A stretch of DNA of 64,000 nucleotides, taken from Liolophura sinensis. Taxonomy: Eukaryota; Mollusca; Polyplacophora; Chitonida; Chitonidae. The DNA lies in contig NC_088300.1 in NCBI RefSeq assembly GCF_032854445.1, positions 28,129,608 through 28,193,607 of the forward strand. Direction: 5' to 3'. The position numbers and the translations under genes were made by a program. This document shows, piece after piece, positions 1-11,747 of this stretch (positions within the stretch are counted from its first letter, which is position 1; each line of letters opens with the position of its first letter). Under the pieces are notes generated by a model. The model saw only the letters and a program-made list of their open reading frames with translations. It made no database searches and had not been told where the DNA came from.

Positions 1-419
1 GATTTATACAGATGTAAATAAGTTGTAAATAAACTTTTATGAATATAAAGTAACTTCCATATGTAGCAGGCGTCTCCATCTTCTAATTTGTTTGTGTGGC
101 GAGTGGGCTTTACTAGTGCTCAGTGAGGCACGCTTCCTGTATCGATACTAGGGTGATAGGGCTATTTTGATAATATCCCAAGTTAGCTATGGGAATTCAC
201 AAACCAGATAAACTGTATGCTTCCCGGACTTTATTTACCACTAGGGAGGGGGCATGTTGTCGAGTGTTTAAGACTCTTGCTTTTCTATCGTTAGGCCAGA
301 GGTTTATTACAGTTATTGGACAGGGTTTAAAATTTCTTTGCTTCCATCTGGCTTGAAGCATTAGTGACAGCAAGGTTTAAGCTGTTGAGCTGTTAAGTGC
401 TTTCTTTTGCAGTGTTTCT

Positions 420-650
420 TATTTTGTGTTTTACTCTGTACTCACGAATATTTCACTTAAACGGCGATTGTGGAAGCAAAAAGCCCAGGGGAAACCCGTA
501 GGTTGTTGTCAGCCCTTCCCACTTACAGCTTGAGAGGAAGCCAGTGTGAGCTGGACTTGAACTCACAGCAGCCACATTGGTACAAGGCTCCTGGGTCATT
601 GCGCCATGCTGGCATGCAATCCGCTTCAGCCACGGAGGCCCGTGGTGTTC
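420..650 (-). repeat. tRNA-headed SINE, diverged copy
   Basis: Reads on the minus strand. Matches the other copies in this window: tail (TTTTACTCTGTACTCACGAA), core with the GGGGAAACCC segment, and a tRNA-like head ending in a GCCACGGAGGCC match. It is noticeably diverged, so an old insertion. Confidence 0.8.
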
Positions 651-1558
651 CATGGAGACATCTTCTGATAATGTTGCAGATGGTCATACATGGATTAGAT
701 AACTAGCCTAGATCGGTGGTTTCCACGTTGTACAGACAACAATCACTCCAAACTTAGATCATTGCCTAGCTCCATTAGTGAAGCAGAGTGCAGATTTAGC
801 AATGCACTACCTCATCCGTCTAGTCAGTACTGCTTGGCACATCACTTCATCATAGATCAGTGGAGAAACATGTCATTGGCTGAAGCTGAAATCCAACTGA
901 GAATTAGGAGCTCTCACTGAATCAGATTTCTTTGTCAGATTATATAGATTTGCCGTGTTCAGTTTCATACACTGACCCTTGTTTTAATGATAAACTGGAT
1001 TTACGTCATAATGAGCATGTGTGCCTCATTACTTGAGGTTAGAGCCCAAATAGTGAGGAGGATAGGCAAGTTCAATCCTCAGCCTAGTCATCAACCCCTT
1101 AGGCTTTCTGGTGGGAACCTGTCAAGCGCCTGGCAGGACATAGATACCATGGTACTGATGTCAAACATCGGTTACAGTTTTACATTACATGTAGCACCAC
1201 CTAATGGATTAGAAAATATGCCATCTCCTCGTTTTCAAATTTAACAGGCAGCAGATACACTACTCTGACCAAAGCTGTAGTAAAATCTGTTGCTTCCTGG
1301 TTTTATACGTTGCAACTTTTTGTGTAAGTGTGCTTATAAAGGTGTGATCTCTTACACCAGCATTCTGATTGCGGTCAAGCTAAATAAAGTAGTGTGTTTT
1401 GGTCAGACTGCAAACTGAGCTCCGATTCCGCAATACCAGTTTCTAGTCTAGTAAAAAAAATTCCCATTCCAGAGCTTAACTCATCCTAAACCCTGCGATC
1501 ACAATCAAGGAAAGACCTGACCATTGTACAACATAAATTTGAGAGTATATATGGTTAT

Positions 1559-1564
1559 TTTATT
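1559..1564 (-). terminator. Candidate polyadenylation signal of the PGC-1 family gene
   Basis: Minus-strand AATAAA about 640 bases past the stop codon at 2202. It is the first exact hexamer noted downstream of the stop; use is inferred only. Confidence 0.4.
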
Positions 1565-2201
1565 TTCCATATCAAAATAAAGGATACAGATTTGTTGCCA
1601 TAAATGTTGATAAATACAACACGAAAAAAAAAAAAAGAGGCATCTTATTCTGAAATGTATTCATACTTAATTATTTCATTAATTGAATTTCATCTGAAAA
1701 ATTAAGCATTGCGTCCGTGTGATGAATCATTTTGTGTGTACCAAATCAACAAGTCATTGGGAAAAAATTTAAAACAAGAAAACAGAAAGATCTTGATCAT
1801 CAGGTTTCCTTTAACATGACAATGGACTTTAAACAGAACTAGAGAAGTGGATACAGCATAACCCTTGCTGAAACAGCATTCCAACAAACAAGTTTTCATC
1901 AAGAGCAATGTATTCAAATGTTAAGATGCGAGACAACAAAAATGCTCTGTTAGACCACCATTGATAGACAAATGCAATAACAAAAAGCAAACCTTGATGT
2001 GTATGCAACATGCACCATTGATAATACTTAACTTAAGCATTCAGATTTTCATGTTTCATCAAAATCAAGTCCTTGGCCTTTCAAACTGAATCCATTAATT
2101 CAACTTCACCCATAACAAAGGAAATAAAACACAAAACAAAACAAAACCAAAAACAAATACAATTCTAGCTTGTAAATAACCCAATGTGGTAGAAGTCGAA
2201 G

Positions 2202-5200
2202 CTATTTCTTCAATTTCCGCCTTGCTTCATTAAGAAGTTGATCGAAGTCCAGCACAGCAGGTTTTCTCATCATGGAGAAGCTCTCCTCTTCCTCCTCTGC
2301 TTGACCATCTGCCAATATACACACAAGATCAGTTACCACAGCAACACACAAGATCAGTTTCCACAGCAACCCTAAAGCTATCATTGCTACAGCCACAGGA
2401 TATTACAGAGTGTGACTTCAATTACATAATCACAATACAGTATTTGTAGTTGAATTAATGAATCTACCCTAAACCCTCCACTGGGTTGTCACCTGATCTG
2501 GATAGGTAATTTAATAATTTTGTTTAGTTTGGATTTTTTTTGATTGGTGCTTAATGGTGTACAAGAATTTTTCACTTATGCGATGGTGGCTGGTAAGTTT
2601 GTAAGTGTAGTTACCTAAACACATTTTACTCTTATGAATTTTACTGGTAAATGACATCAAAGTTATACTTTACTGGTTGAATTAGTTGATACTTCAACCA
2701 TATTCTCTTTGTTTAAAGAACTAACCATTATACTGTGTTCTCAGCTGTTACACATGAACAGACAAGGAAATACACCATGGTTTTCCTATGCATAATAGCA
2801 ACTCTGATAAAGCATTCTCATAATTTACAGCAAACAAGGGAATGAACTGACCCAGATCAGCATAATCTGTAGAACAAAATTCGCGTCGTCCCCCAAAACA
2901 CAGGTCAAATGGCTGCTCTCCAGCGATCTTGTTACCATCTAAAAACATAAACAAATCATGTAAACAAACATTTCCAGCTCTTTGTGTCTGCCTGACTCAT
3001 CTTGGGTCCATACCTATAATCATGTAGCCATGGCACTCCACTATTTTCAATACATGTATCAGACAAAATAGCAGACAGAAACACACGTCATGGCATAAAG
3101 CTGCACTGCTTTCACAACACGTTTTTCAAGACTGTTGGTTTAGGACAGTTCCCTAATATGAAGTTAATTTTACTGTTTTACGCATTAGCCAACACTACAA
3201 AATGGAATTTTGAAATTTAGAAGTACACATTTTCCATGATTTTAAAATTTTGGGTCAGGCATGTACCGTTGTGAACTCAAATGTGTCTTTCACATAAATA
3301 TTTCCTCCAATGAAATTCAACTTACTTTCAATAGCAGCATAGGCATCACAAGTGTATGCGTATGTCACAAACCCGTAGTTATCCCTGCAATAAAGTAAAC
3401 ACCAGTCAACAAAATTCCTTTTTTTTTTCTTTTTACAACTGAAAATGAAAGTGCTGTAATTTGTGCATAACTAAATGAATACTGATTTTGACTGATGGAC
3501 TAACCTGAACTCTTGTCAGCAATACGTGTCTAAAAACTGTACATTTCTTTGAAATCTATCAAAATAAACAAAGCAACAGGCTGGAAAGTTGGAAACGTGG
3601 TATAATAACTGCTTCAGAGAACAGATTAAGAGATGGCATAAATATTGGATATTGGTGATAAGATGTTGCAAAAGTATCTTTTATTGAAGTACACATATTT
3701 ATGGTCTACATCTGGATTTTTTTCTTGAAATGCTCACCCATTCTCCCTGAAATGCACACTGGTTTCTTCAATTTCTCCAAACCTGTCAAATCTGGCTCGT
3801 AATTGTTTTCTGGTGAATGTGTCTGGAATCTTGCCTACGTACACAATCCTACGTTCCTCCTATAAACAGACATGAACATAATACATGTGTATGTGCTTGC
3901 GTCAAGTTAGGGATCAGGGTCCATTTGTTCAAAAATGTCTTAAGACTTAATACCAGATTTAAATTTAAGCAGAGTCTTCAATTTTGTACTTCGCCCCAAA
4001 GTAAGTCCACAACAATATACAAACTATAAACTAAATTTCTGCTGTTATACTTTGACTCTGGACAACTGTATTGGCTGATGAATTTGGCTAAAATTCAAAA
4101 TATACATACAACTTCATACCAGTATTAGCTTATACAATTTCGAACATTTGTACCCTTACTATTCATTACTTTATGCTGTACTTAATATTTCACTACTAGG
4201 GCAGGGTCCAGAATTACAGTGGTAGGAAATCGAGCAGAGCCCAAGGGAGACCCACAACCGTTCACAGGTTGCTGGCAGACCTACCCACGTATGACCAGAG
4301 AGATAATGGATGCTAACTGAACACTCACTATCTGTCTCTTTTTCTCCTCTTCTCTCAACTTCTGTCGCTCTTCTTTACGCCTTTCATAAGATGCGTTTCT
4401 TCTGTCATGAAAGATTATAAACAGCATTCAGTATTAAGAAACTTTGTTACAGCAGCAACTGTAATAAGCAACAAGTAACACATGTATCACTGACTTGATA
4501 GCATTCAATCCTATCTGCAAGGAATCTGCACAACGCTACACATGGGATCCGTAGAAAAACAGGGTGTGTAGCAATAAAACCTGCACAACTGTATGAAACT
4601 GTTGCCAGCTAACGTCTTATTCATCTAGTATGCTGTTAATTTTAGGCCGAGTGGTTAGGTTTATGGGTGGAGGAAATAACAATGCTGGTGAGTAGATCAG
4701 CACCCTTCACCGGGTACCTGACAATCATCCCGATTTAAAGCTGCAGCTGAACTGATCGTCTATGTTGATCAGGGCCAGACTGGCTATGGCAAGAACCAGC
4801 AAAGAGCCTCAGCAAATATACGGCCACAAAGACAATTTAAATACTGTAATTCTCCAACCTTTTCAGATGTTTGCAAGGTGTTTATTCAGAAACACTGTGA
4901 GAATACTATCCCAAGTAGACAAAATTATTTTTGTAATGAAGTCCCACAAGTGACTTCCAGTCATGACGATAAGGAGTCATCAGGTATGCATATTAATAGT
5001 GTTTTTGTGTGGCAGGGCGATTCATGCCACCCAGGTAAAAAAAAATTGACTTTCCAACATGCAAATATTCACAAATCCAGACACATAAATGATTGTTGCA
5101 ATTTATCCACTTCCTTGTTCTTTTGTAATTATAAATGGAATCTAATACAGTCAACACATTGGATGCCCTTTTTGTCGTTTTGTCGAGATCACACCGAAGA

Positions 5201-8200
5201 GCTCAAAATATCAAACATTTGGACACCTGAAAGGGTGTACCACTTTTCCGAAACAGAAGCACAGATGCACTTCAGTACCATCCATATGTTTCTCACTGAC
5301 CTGGATTTATGCCTGTGTCTGGATGGTGACCTTGAATGGGAGCGTGATGACCCTCTGGAGTACGAGCGAGAATAGTAGCGATCTCGTGAACAACTGCGCG
5401 ACCTGTCAAGACAATCAAAAAAATGAAAGCAATTGCTTAGTGTTAACAAAACACCAGTTATTCATCCATACTGCATCTTGGGCACATTACATCATGCAAT
5501 AATCTCAAGGTGTAGCAGGGCAGCAATGCAGTATGTAGAAAATAATTAAAGGCTCTGATTCCAAGCTTCCAAGGCAATATTGTGACTGTGCATTAAGACT
5601 AAAATACAACTGAAAATAAAGCTTTCTGGTAGCTTTTACGTGTGTAAAGGAAAGAAAACTGAAAACTAAAATTTAATTAGTAACCCATCAGAATTTTCTG
5701 GTTAGCTTTAACACAGCCTGACCAGTTTGGGCACCCAATGTTTTTCGGAACATAAAACAACTCCAGATTTGGCTCTGGGCAGGTACTCTTAATTGTTCCC
5801 ACACTACAATTCAGAAGGTTGACAGGTGTTATTTTTTCTTGTGCCAACATTTGGACGAGCAGAATTTGGGAATAGGGATTAACATAGATCGTGCCCTGAT
5901 TACATTATCAGCTTTACCTGGAGCAGTAGGACCAGTCCGAGTCAGAACTAACACTGGAGTACGAGGAGTAAGAGTGGCCACGTTCACGTCTCCTCGGGCG
6001 CCTCCTGCTACGTCGGCTCCTACCACGAGAACGTGACCTGTCAAAGGAATTTGGAGAAGATGGATTGGACAATACATTCAGTATGTATATGACGAAGCTT
6101 ACATGTACTAGGGGCCATTCCAGCTATGGCAATATCCATCAGTAGCTTGTGTTTGATGTGCTGAATCAGCAGTTCAGGGGTCTAGCGAGTTCACGCAATT
6201 TTAGGTGAGACAAGGTGGCTCTCTCATTCAGTTTGTGCAAAGTAACAAAGGTAAAAGGCATGATTTTATGTTAGTTGCTAGATTGAATATACATCTTGTA
6301 TAGTTTTTACTGCTGAATCAGAAGCGCTGTTGGTACCTACCATAAAATCATGTCTTAACCGCGGTACTTTGCACCAGTCCCCACATTATCTCGCCTAAAC
6401 CTGCATGAACTAGCTAAACTCCTGAAATGACAATTTCGCTTAGAGGATTTGGCTTATATATAAAACTACTGGACCATTATCAAGTTTTGGACAACTATAC
6501 TGAAAGGTTTTGAAAGGAAGTTATAATTCAATTATACTGCCCATAAGTTCAACATTTATACTACTAATGATCTCCGTATGCCCGTAAGTTCAACATTTAT
6601 ACTACGATTCCTATCAGGCATTATCTCCATATGCCCATAAGTTCAACATTTATACTACCATTGCTATCTGGCATTATCTCCATAGGCCCATAAGTTCTAA
6701 TGATCTCCGTATGCCCGTAAGTTCAACATTTATACTACGATTCCTATCAGGCATTATCTCCATATGCCCATAAGTTCAACATTTATACTACCATTGCTAT
6801 CTGGCATTATCTCCATAGGCCCATAAGTTCAACATTTATACTACCATTGCTATCTGGCATTATCTCCATATGCCCATAAGTTTTTTCTTTATGGCACCCT
6901 ACACTACAACCCTCTTCAAAGTTTGTGACAGTACCACCCTAGGTCTGCCAACCTGTGGACTGTCGTAGGTTTCACCGCTGGCTCTGCCTGGTTTCCTCCC
7001 ACCATAATGTTGGCCGCCGTCGTTTAAGTGAAGTATTACAGAGTACAGCATAAAACACTAATCAAACAAATAAAGTATCCTGCATAAAGCTTAAACAGCA
7101 TAACTTTTGGGGCAGGGGGGATGTTGCATAATCAAGACTTTCTTTTAAACAAAGTGCACATTCCAACTGACAATCCTCTGGCTGGAGGTTTTTTAAGATG
7201 CATCACATTTTGGAAGCATAATGTTGTATACCCACAGAGTTTGCCACGCAGGAATGCAGATGCATTTTGAGCTATTTTCTCAAATCACTCACTAGCCACT
7301 GTAACCGGACAGATGGGATATCTATGTTATCCCACAATAATCAAAATTGTCCACGTTGAGCACCCAACTGTCAATTTTTGGCTAACAGTACGTTTACCTA
7401 ATCTACAACTAGCTAGACTCTAACAGCAGCTTTCCCTAAGTAAGACAAACCCAACAACTAACCGATATATGCCTATTCAACATCCCTCTATTATTCAACT
7501 GTGAAGAAAGTGGTGAACAAAAATGAATTTCAATAAACCAGAGGTAAATATTGTCAGTTATTCTACAAATTGTCCAGGCAGTTCATGAGGTGAGGGTGAA
7601 TCACTCACCTTGACCTTGAGCTGTGTGACGAGGGGGAGCGAGTGCTACATGCACTCCTTGACCTTGATGAGTGCCGTGAACTGGAGCGTGACCGCGAGAT
7701 CTCCCGGGACTTGGACTCGTACCTGCTCTCCAGCATCAGCAGTGGGGACTGACTACGACTGCCGGGATTCTCACGGTTCAGATTGTCTCGCAAGCGATCC
7801 CACGGGTATTTGGCATTCTCTAGCTTCACAGCCTCCACCATAGACAAGGAGTTAGAGGCAGAGGAACTGTCGTATTTAGTACTATTGATGAAACAATTGT
7901 GATAGGCTGGTAATTTGTTGTACACTTCTGAGTGGCTGTGCACAGAAGGTGAAATCTCGCGCTGAATGAAGTCTGTCACTTTCATGCCACAACTTGGTTG
8001 ATCTTTGTCGTTTTTCTGATCTTTCTTCGGTGGTTTTGTCGGGCGAGACAGATTGCTGATGTAGGAAGGTATCTTGTCGAAGAACTGGCCACTATCCTCT
8101 GGGAACTCCACTCTTTCCTCTTTCTTTCGGTAGTTACGATGTCTATGTTTGTATTCTTTATGCGTGATTTTGTGTTTGAGGTTTGTGAACTTTTCCTTGA

Positions 8201-10852
8201 GCACACCTTTGTTATCTGCTGAACACTTTTTGAATGTCACACTGAACACAGAAGATTCTGGATCGTGCAGCTGAAGAACCTGCTGACTACTGGTGTCAGG
8301 AACACTGGATGAAAGCACTACATTTCTGGGAGGATTAACCTCGTTTTCAATTTTCTTTTCTGAGGTATTTGGTGGAGCTGCAGAATGTGGGAAGTTCTGA
8401 CAATAATCATGGTCTGATATGTCATCATAATAGGAACTACTGACTTCACCATCTGACGAGGAACTGGTTGGTGGCGAGCTTGCCTTCACAGCTGTATCGC
8501 TTGGAGGTTGCTGTTCTGCTAAGCTGGACGTTTTGTGGAGTATTTTTTGTAGTTTAGGAGAAGAGCAGTGAACAGGTATGGCTGCAGACTGCCTGCTGCC
8601 CCTTCCACATGGAACCCCCATGGGCAGTAATATAGCACCTTTCCTCTTTGTCCCACATTTTAACTTTTCAGAGACGTAGTTTGTAGCTCGAACTAAAACA
8701 TAAAACAAATTAAATTATTTCTCCAATAGAAATTTTTTTTTTTTTTTGATTGGGGTTTTACGCCGTACTCAAGAATATTTCACTTATACAACGGCGGCCA
8801 GCATTATGGTGGGTGGAAACCGGGCAAAGCCCGGGGAAAACCCACGACCATCCGCAGGTTGCTGACAGACCTTCCCAGGTACGGCCGGAGAGGAAGCCAG
8901 CATGAGCTGGTCTTGAACTCACAGCGACCGCATTGGTGAGAGGCTTCTGGGTCACTACGCTGTGCTAGCGCGCTAACCGACTGAGCCACGGAGGCCCCCA
9001 AAAGAAATTTACACTTTAATGTAACTTGCAATTTCATCCCGTTTGTATGCAACATTTAGATTTTCCCCTCAGGAATTACGGATGACAAAATGATGGAACT
9101 ATTACATAGCTGTGGATGCATAACAAATTCAAAATGAAAAACCTGATTGCGTTTTAACACCTTACTCCCCTTTTTATTACTGTCAGTTAAGAGTTTTATG
9201 GATGGAGAAAACCTGGTTACATAAAACCTCTTCACTTGATAGCTGAAGTAAAGCCACAGCCTTCAAAGCTGAGAGATACATGGTACAAATCTTGAAATAC
9301 TTACCCTTATGAATCGGGGCAGCTTCCCTCACCGCAGCTTTCCTAAAATCAATAAATGATATTAAAACCAAATATTTTGCCAAGGTGGGGTCCTGCAGTT
9401 TTCTGACTAAATTCTGGAACTATTTAGAATATAGTATACACAAATGACACCACAGTCACTATCTCAAAACATTAACAGTAATATACTTGAAATTCCCGTC
9501 CCAAAAAAGTGCACTTTAGAAGTAAATAAATGCTACATGTATAAAATATAACTCGTAGTGCTCAAACTCATATTTTCCAGTTGGATATTACCCTACCTGC
9601 CACCCGAACTCAAAGTACCTTTTCATCATCAGTAGAACTCTCATAATCGGGTAAATGATTACCTTAGTCATGAGTAAATGATTACTTTAGTCATGAGTAA
9701 AGGATTACCTTAGTCATGAGTCAAATTTTATGTCATTTACAGCAATAGATACGCACCTCTCTGGGATCCTTGTAAAGGTGTTTGTCGCACTTGGCTGACT
9801 ACTGTCTTCTGATGACTGAGAGGCTGGAATGTTAAAATGCTTAGCTAAATTAACATAACAAGTAGACAATTAATTCACGATGCTGGGATACACATGTACA
9901 AATTTTAGCTGAACTTTCTTGGCTCTAAACAAGCATATGTGTCTTGCTCTCATGCTCCCTGCTCTGTTAATGGCCCATTCCAAAAGGTGGGATGTCAGAA
10001 ATTTGACTAACCAAAAAACCAACTTATAATGCCACTTATCATAGGTAATAATGCATGTTTTTGACATAGTGCAAAGAAACATCTGCATTTATGACGGCCT
10101 GAACTGTTAGATGTGTTCAGGTTTTCTTACCTTCCTCAAACTGTTCCAGCAGACTACCGACATCATGAGCTTCAATCCCTACAAGATATGCAAATTGATA
10201 TGAAGCCGATACCATTCAAATGGGAGCACAAAATTATGATCTCTTCACATCCTCTCAGAATAATCATGCCATATTGAGGCCTAATTTGTGAAAGACAGGA
10301 ATAAGTCTGTAACAGTAGTCTTACAGTTATGTGCAATGTAACCATTAATAAAAAATAGGTCTTTCCCCTCACCCCCCCCCCCCTCATATCTTGCCGTTAC
10401 ATTAAGCAGTGGAATTCAATTGAACAATTACAATCAACTGTAGTTACTGAATATTTTTGTAGGCTTAACTTTTCTATAATACTGTACTTCACTTTTTCAA
10501 ATGACACATTTTACTCAATTCTGAAGGATCCATTTACCTATTAAGCCACTTTGATAGAGTGAAAATTTGATTAATTTCTTTTCAGAAAAATTTGGCATCA
10601 AAAGTATCACTTTAAGAACTGTCATTTTCTGTGCTTCAGAAAGCTTATTTTTACAGGCCAGCTTTTTGGTGAAATATGGTATTCTGTGACTATTCCATGT
10701 ATAAACATTTTCTTTGATTAAGACAATTTAGCCGCTGTAGTTTTACCCCCATATTACTCAAATGTCATTCCAGGTTTCTTACCAGCAAATTCTAAACTTT
10801 CAGTTCCAGTGAGCCTGGATTCAGCATTCTTCAAACCAACATCCATTTCCAT
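2202..10852 (-). CDS. PGC-1 family transcriptional coactivator (PPARGC1/PPRC1/Spargel type)
   Basis: Nuclear coactivator family controlling mitochondrial and respiratory genes. Coding exons, in gene order: 10852-10783, 10178-10131, 9823-9757, 9342-9305, 8692-7609, 6037-5918, 5402-5301, 4401-4329, 3859-3738, 3384-3326, 2938-2852, 2308-2202. All have GT-AG borders and matching phases, giving 1977 nt or 658 residues. Seen: an acidic N-terminal motif SLLEQFEE (near residue 30); DHDYCQ at 168-173, the HCF-binding motif of the family; YPWD at 370-373, also conserved; an RS-rich stretch at about 385-510; and an RRM from about 537 with RNP2 IVYVGKI and RNP1 DNYGFVTY, closely resembling vertebrate PGC-1 (YTCDAYAAIENG, STDYADLD, LDFDQLLNEARRKL at the end). 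The start is the first ATG after an in-frame stop in a candidate upstream exon; further 5' exons are possible. PPRC1 versus PGC-1alpha/beta cannot be told apart, since the vertebrate paralogs arose later. Confidence 0.93.
4640..4760. repeat. Decayed dispersed-repeat fragment
   Basis: Contains GTTTATGGGTGGAGGAAA, shared with 26045-26090 and with the repeats at 30595 and 58030. An intronic fragment of the second SINE-like family in this window. Confidence 0.4.
6537..6880. repeat. 53-bp minisatellite in a PGC-1 intron
   Basis: Direct repeats opening with CCCATAAGTTCAACATTTAT and carrying GGCATTATCTCCATA. Unit starts at 6539, 6581, 6634, 6687, 6714, 6767, 6820 and 6873 give a 53-bp period, with shortened units of about 41 and 27 bp. 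The short units contain TAATGATCTCCGTATG, and the order suggests duplication of a multi-unit block. It lies in the intron between the exons at 5918 and 7609. Confidence 0.9.
6935..7074 (+). repeat. SINE fragment (core and tail, no head)
   Basis: Plus-strand fragment with TTTCCTCCCACCATAATGTT, GGCCGCCGTCG and the tail ending CACTAATCAAACAAATAAA. The tRNA head is missing. Confidence 0.7.
8747..8999 (-). repeat. tRNA-headed SINE, full length
   Basis: Well preserved minus-strand copy of about 250 bp in the PGC-1 intron between the exons at 8692 and 9305. The head has an A-box-like TGGCTCAGT and a B-box-like GAGTTCAAG. Both flanks carry AGAAATTT, a likely target-site duplication. Confidence 0.88.
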
Positions 10853-10999
10853 GCTAGAACATTTCCAAACTACAATCGAAGAAAACAATGTTCAATTTCT
10901 CTGCTTTCCAAATCATTTCAGATGTTAATTCCACATAACAGGGCACATCTAACATCAAGGTCAATTCTTACATTAACTTATAGCATCGGCTTAACTATC

Positions 11000-11105
11000 A
11001 ACAGGGACAAAAGCCTGTTTTCCTCCCATGGTAATGTTGACCACTGTTGCGTAAGTGAAATATTCTTAAATGCGGCGTAAAGCACCAATGAAATGAATAA
11101 ATCGA
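11000..11105 (+). repeat. SINE tail fragment
   Basis: Contains TTTTCCTCCCATGGTAATGT, GTAAGTGAAATATTCTTAAA and a tail ending in AATGAATAAAT. Only the 3' half of the family is present. Confidence 0.6.
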
Positions 11106-11693
11106 CAGGATCAAGTGCATTACAATGAAACATTATCTCAAGAAAATGCCTACAACACATGGCAGATATACAAGTACATCTATGTTTCTGGTCTTGAGGT
11201 ACATGTAGCCAAGTCTGGTACAATGTTATAGAGCTAATAAGTGAAAGCTCACCAAGAACAAGAATTAAACAGTTTAAGACTTAAAAGGCATTTCTGTTGA
11301 AAACAAGTATGTCCCATAACATGCTTTGAATCAAAATCATATACCTTGACTGGAGGTTTATTTGTATCAATGTCTCTAAAAAAATGGCATGTTCAAGACG
11401 CATACACAGCACAAAAATATAAGGATATACCAGTATTAATGTTACAAGCAGGTGAGAGCAGATGTCAAAGCCAAACAATGTTCTCTGGCTTGCAGCAATA
11501 ATTGCTGTAGCATACTGGAGTGACTAATTTACATATCAATACATACTACCAGGTCATTTACACATATATCAATACATACTACCAGGTCCCTTGATATTAA
11601 CTGGACATATATACGAAATACAAAACCTGAATTCATATTTGATCCCAAGGAAAATTCTACAGAGACCGTCACATGGTGCTTCAAATAAATGGA

Positions 11694-11699
11694 TTTATT
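11694..11699 (-). terminator. Polyadenylation signal of the small unrecognised gene
   Basis: Minus-strand AATAAA 49 bases past the stop codon at 11748. It supports 11748-11966 being a true terminal exon and separates this gene from the PGC-1 family gene downstream. Confidence 0.6.
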
Positions 11700-11747
11700 A
11701 TCAACATTTCATTAATGCAAACCCATGCAAGGGGTTATAAAAATGTT

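Larger units (their letters stand above)
1..2201. other. Region 3' of the PGC-1 family gene
   Basis: No coding exon recognised. The part next to 2201 is probably the 3' untranslated region of the minus-strand PGC-1 family gene, ending near a minus-strand AATAAA at 1559-1564. The outer part contains one decayed SINE copy and otherwise unique AT-rich sequence. Short open frames here have no splice context or recognisable product. Confidence 0.5.

Noticed and set aside
4878-5375. Plus-strand open frame of 165 codons
   Set aside because: Its second half is antisense to the 5301-5402 exon of the PGC-1 family gene, whose serine/arginine codons keep other frames open. No splice or family support.
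11240-11270. Donor TTCTTG|GTGAGC as the end of a PGC-1 5' UTR exon
   Set aside because: A good donor between the small gene and the PGC-1 coding start, but nothing else supports an exon there.
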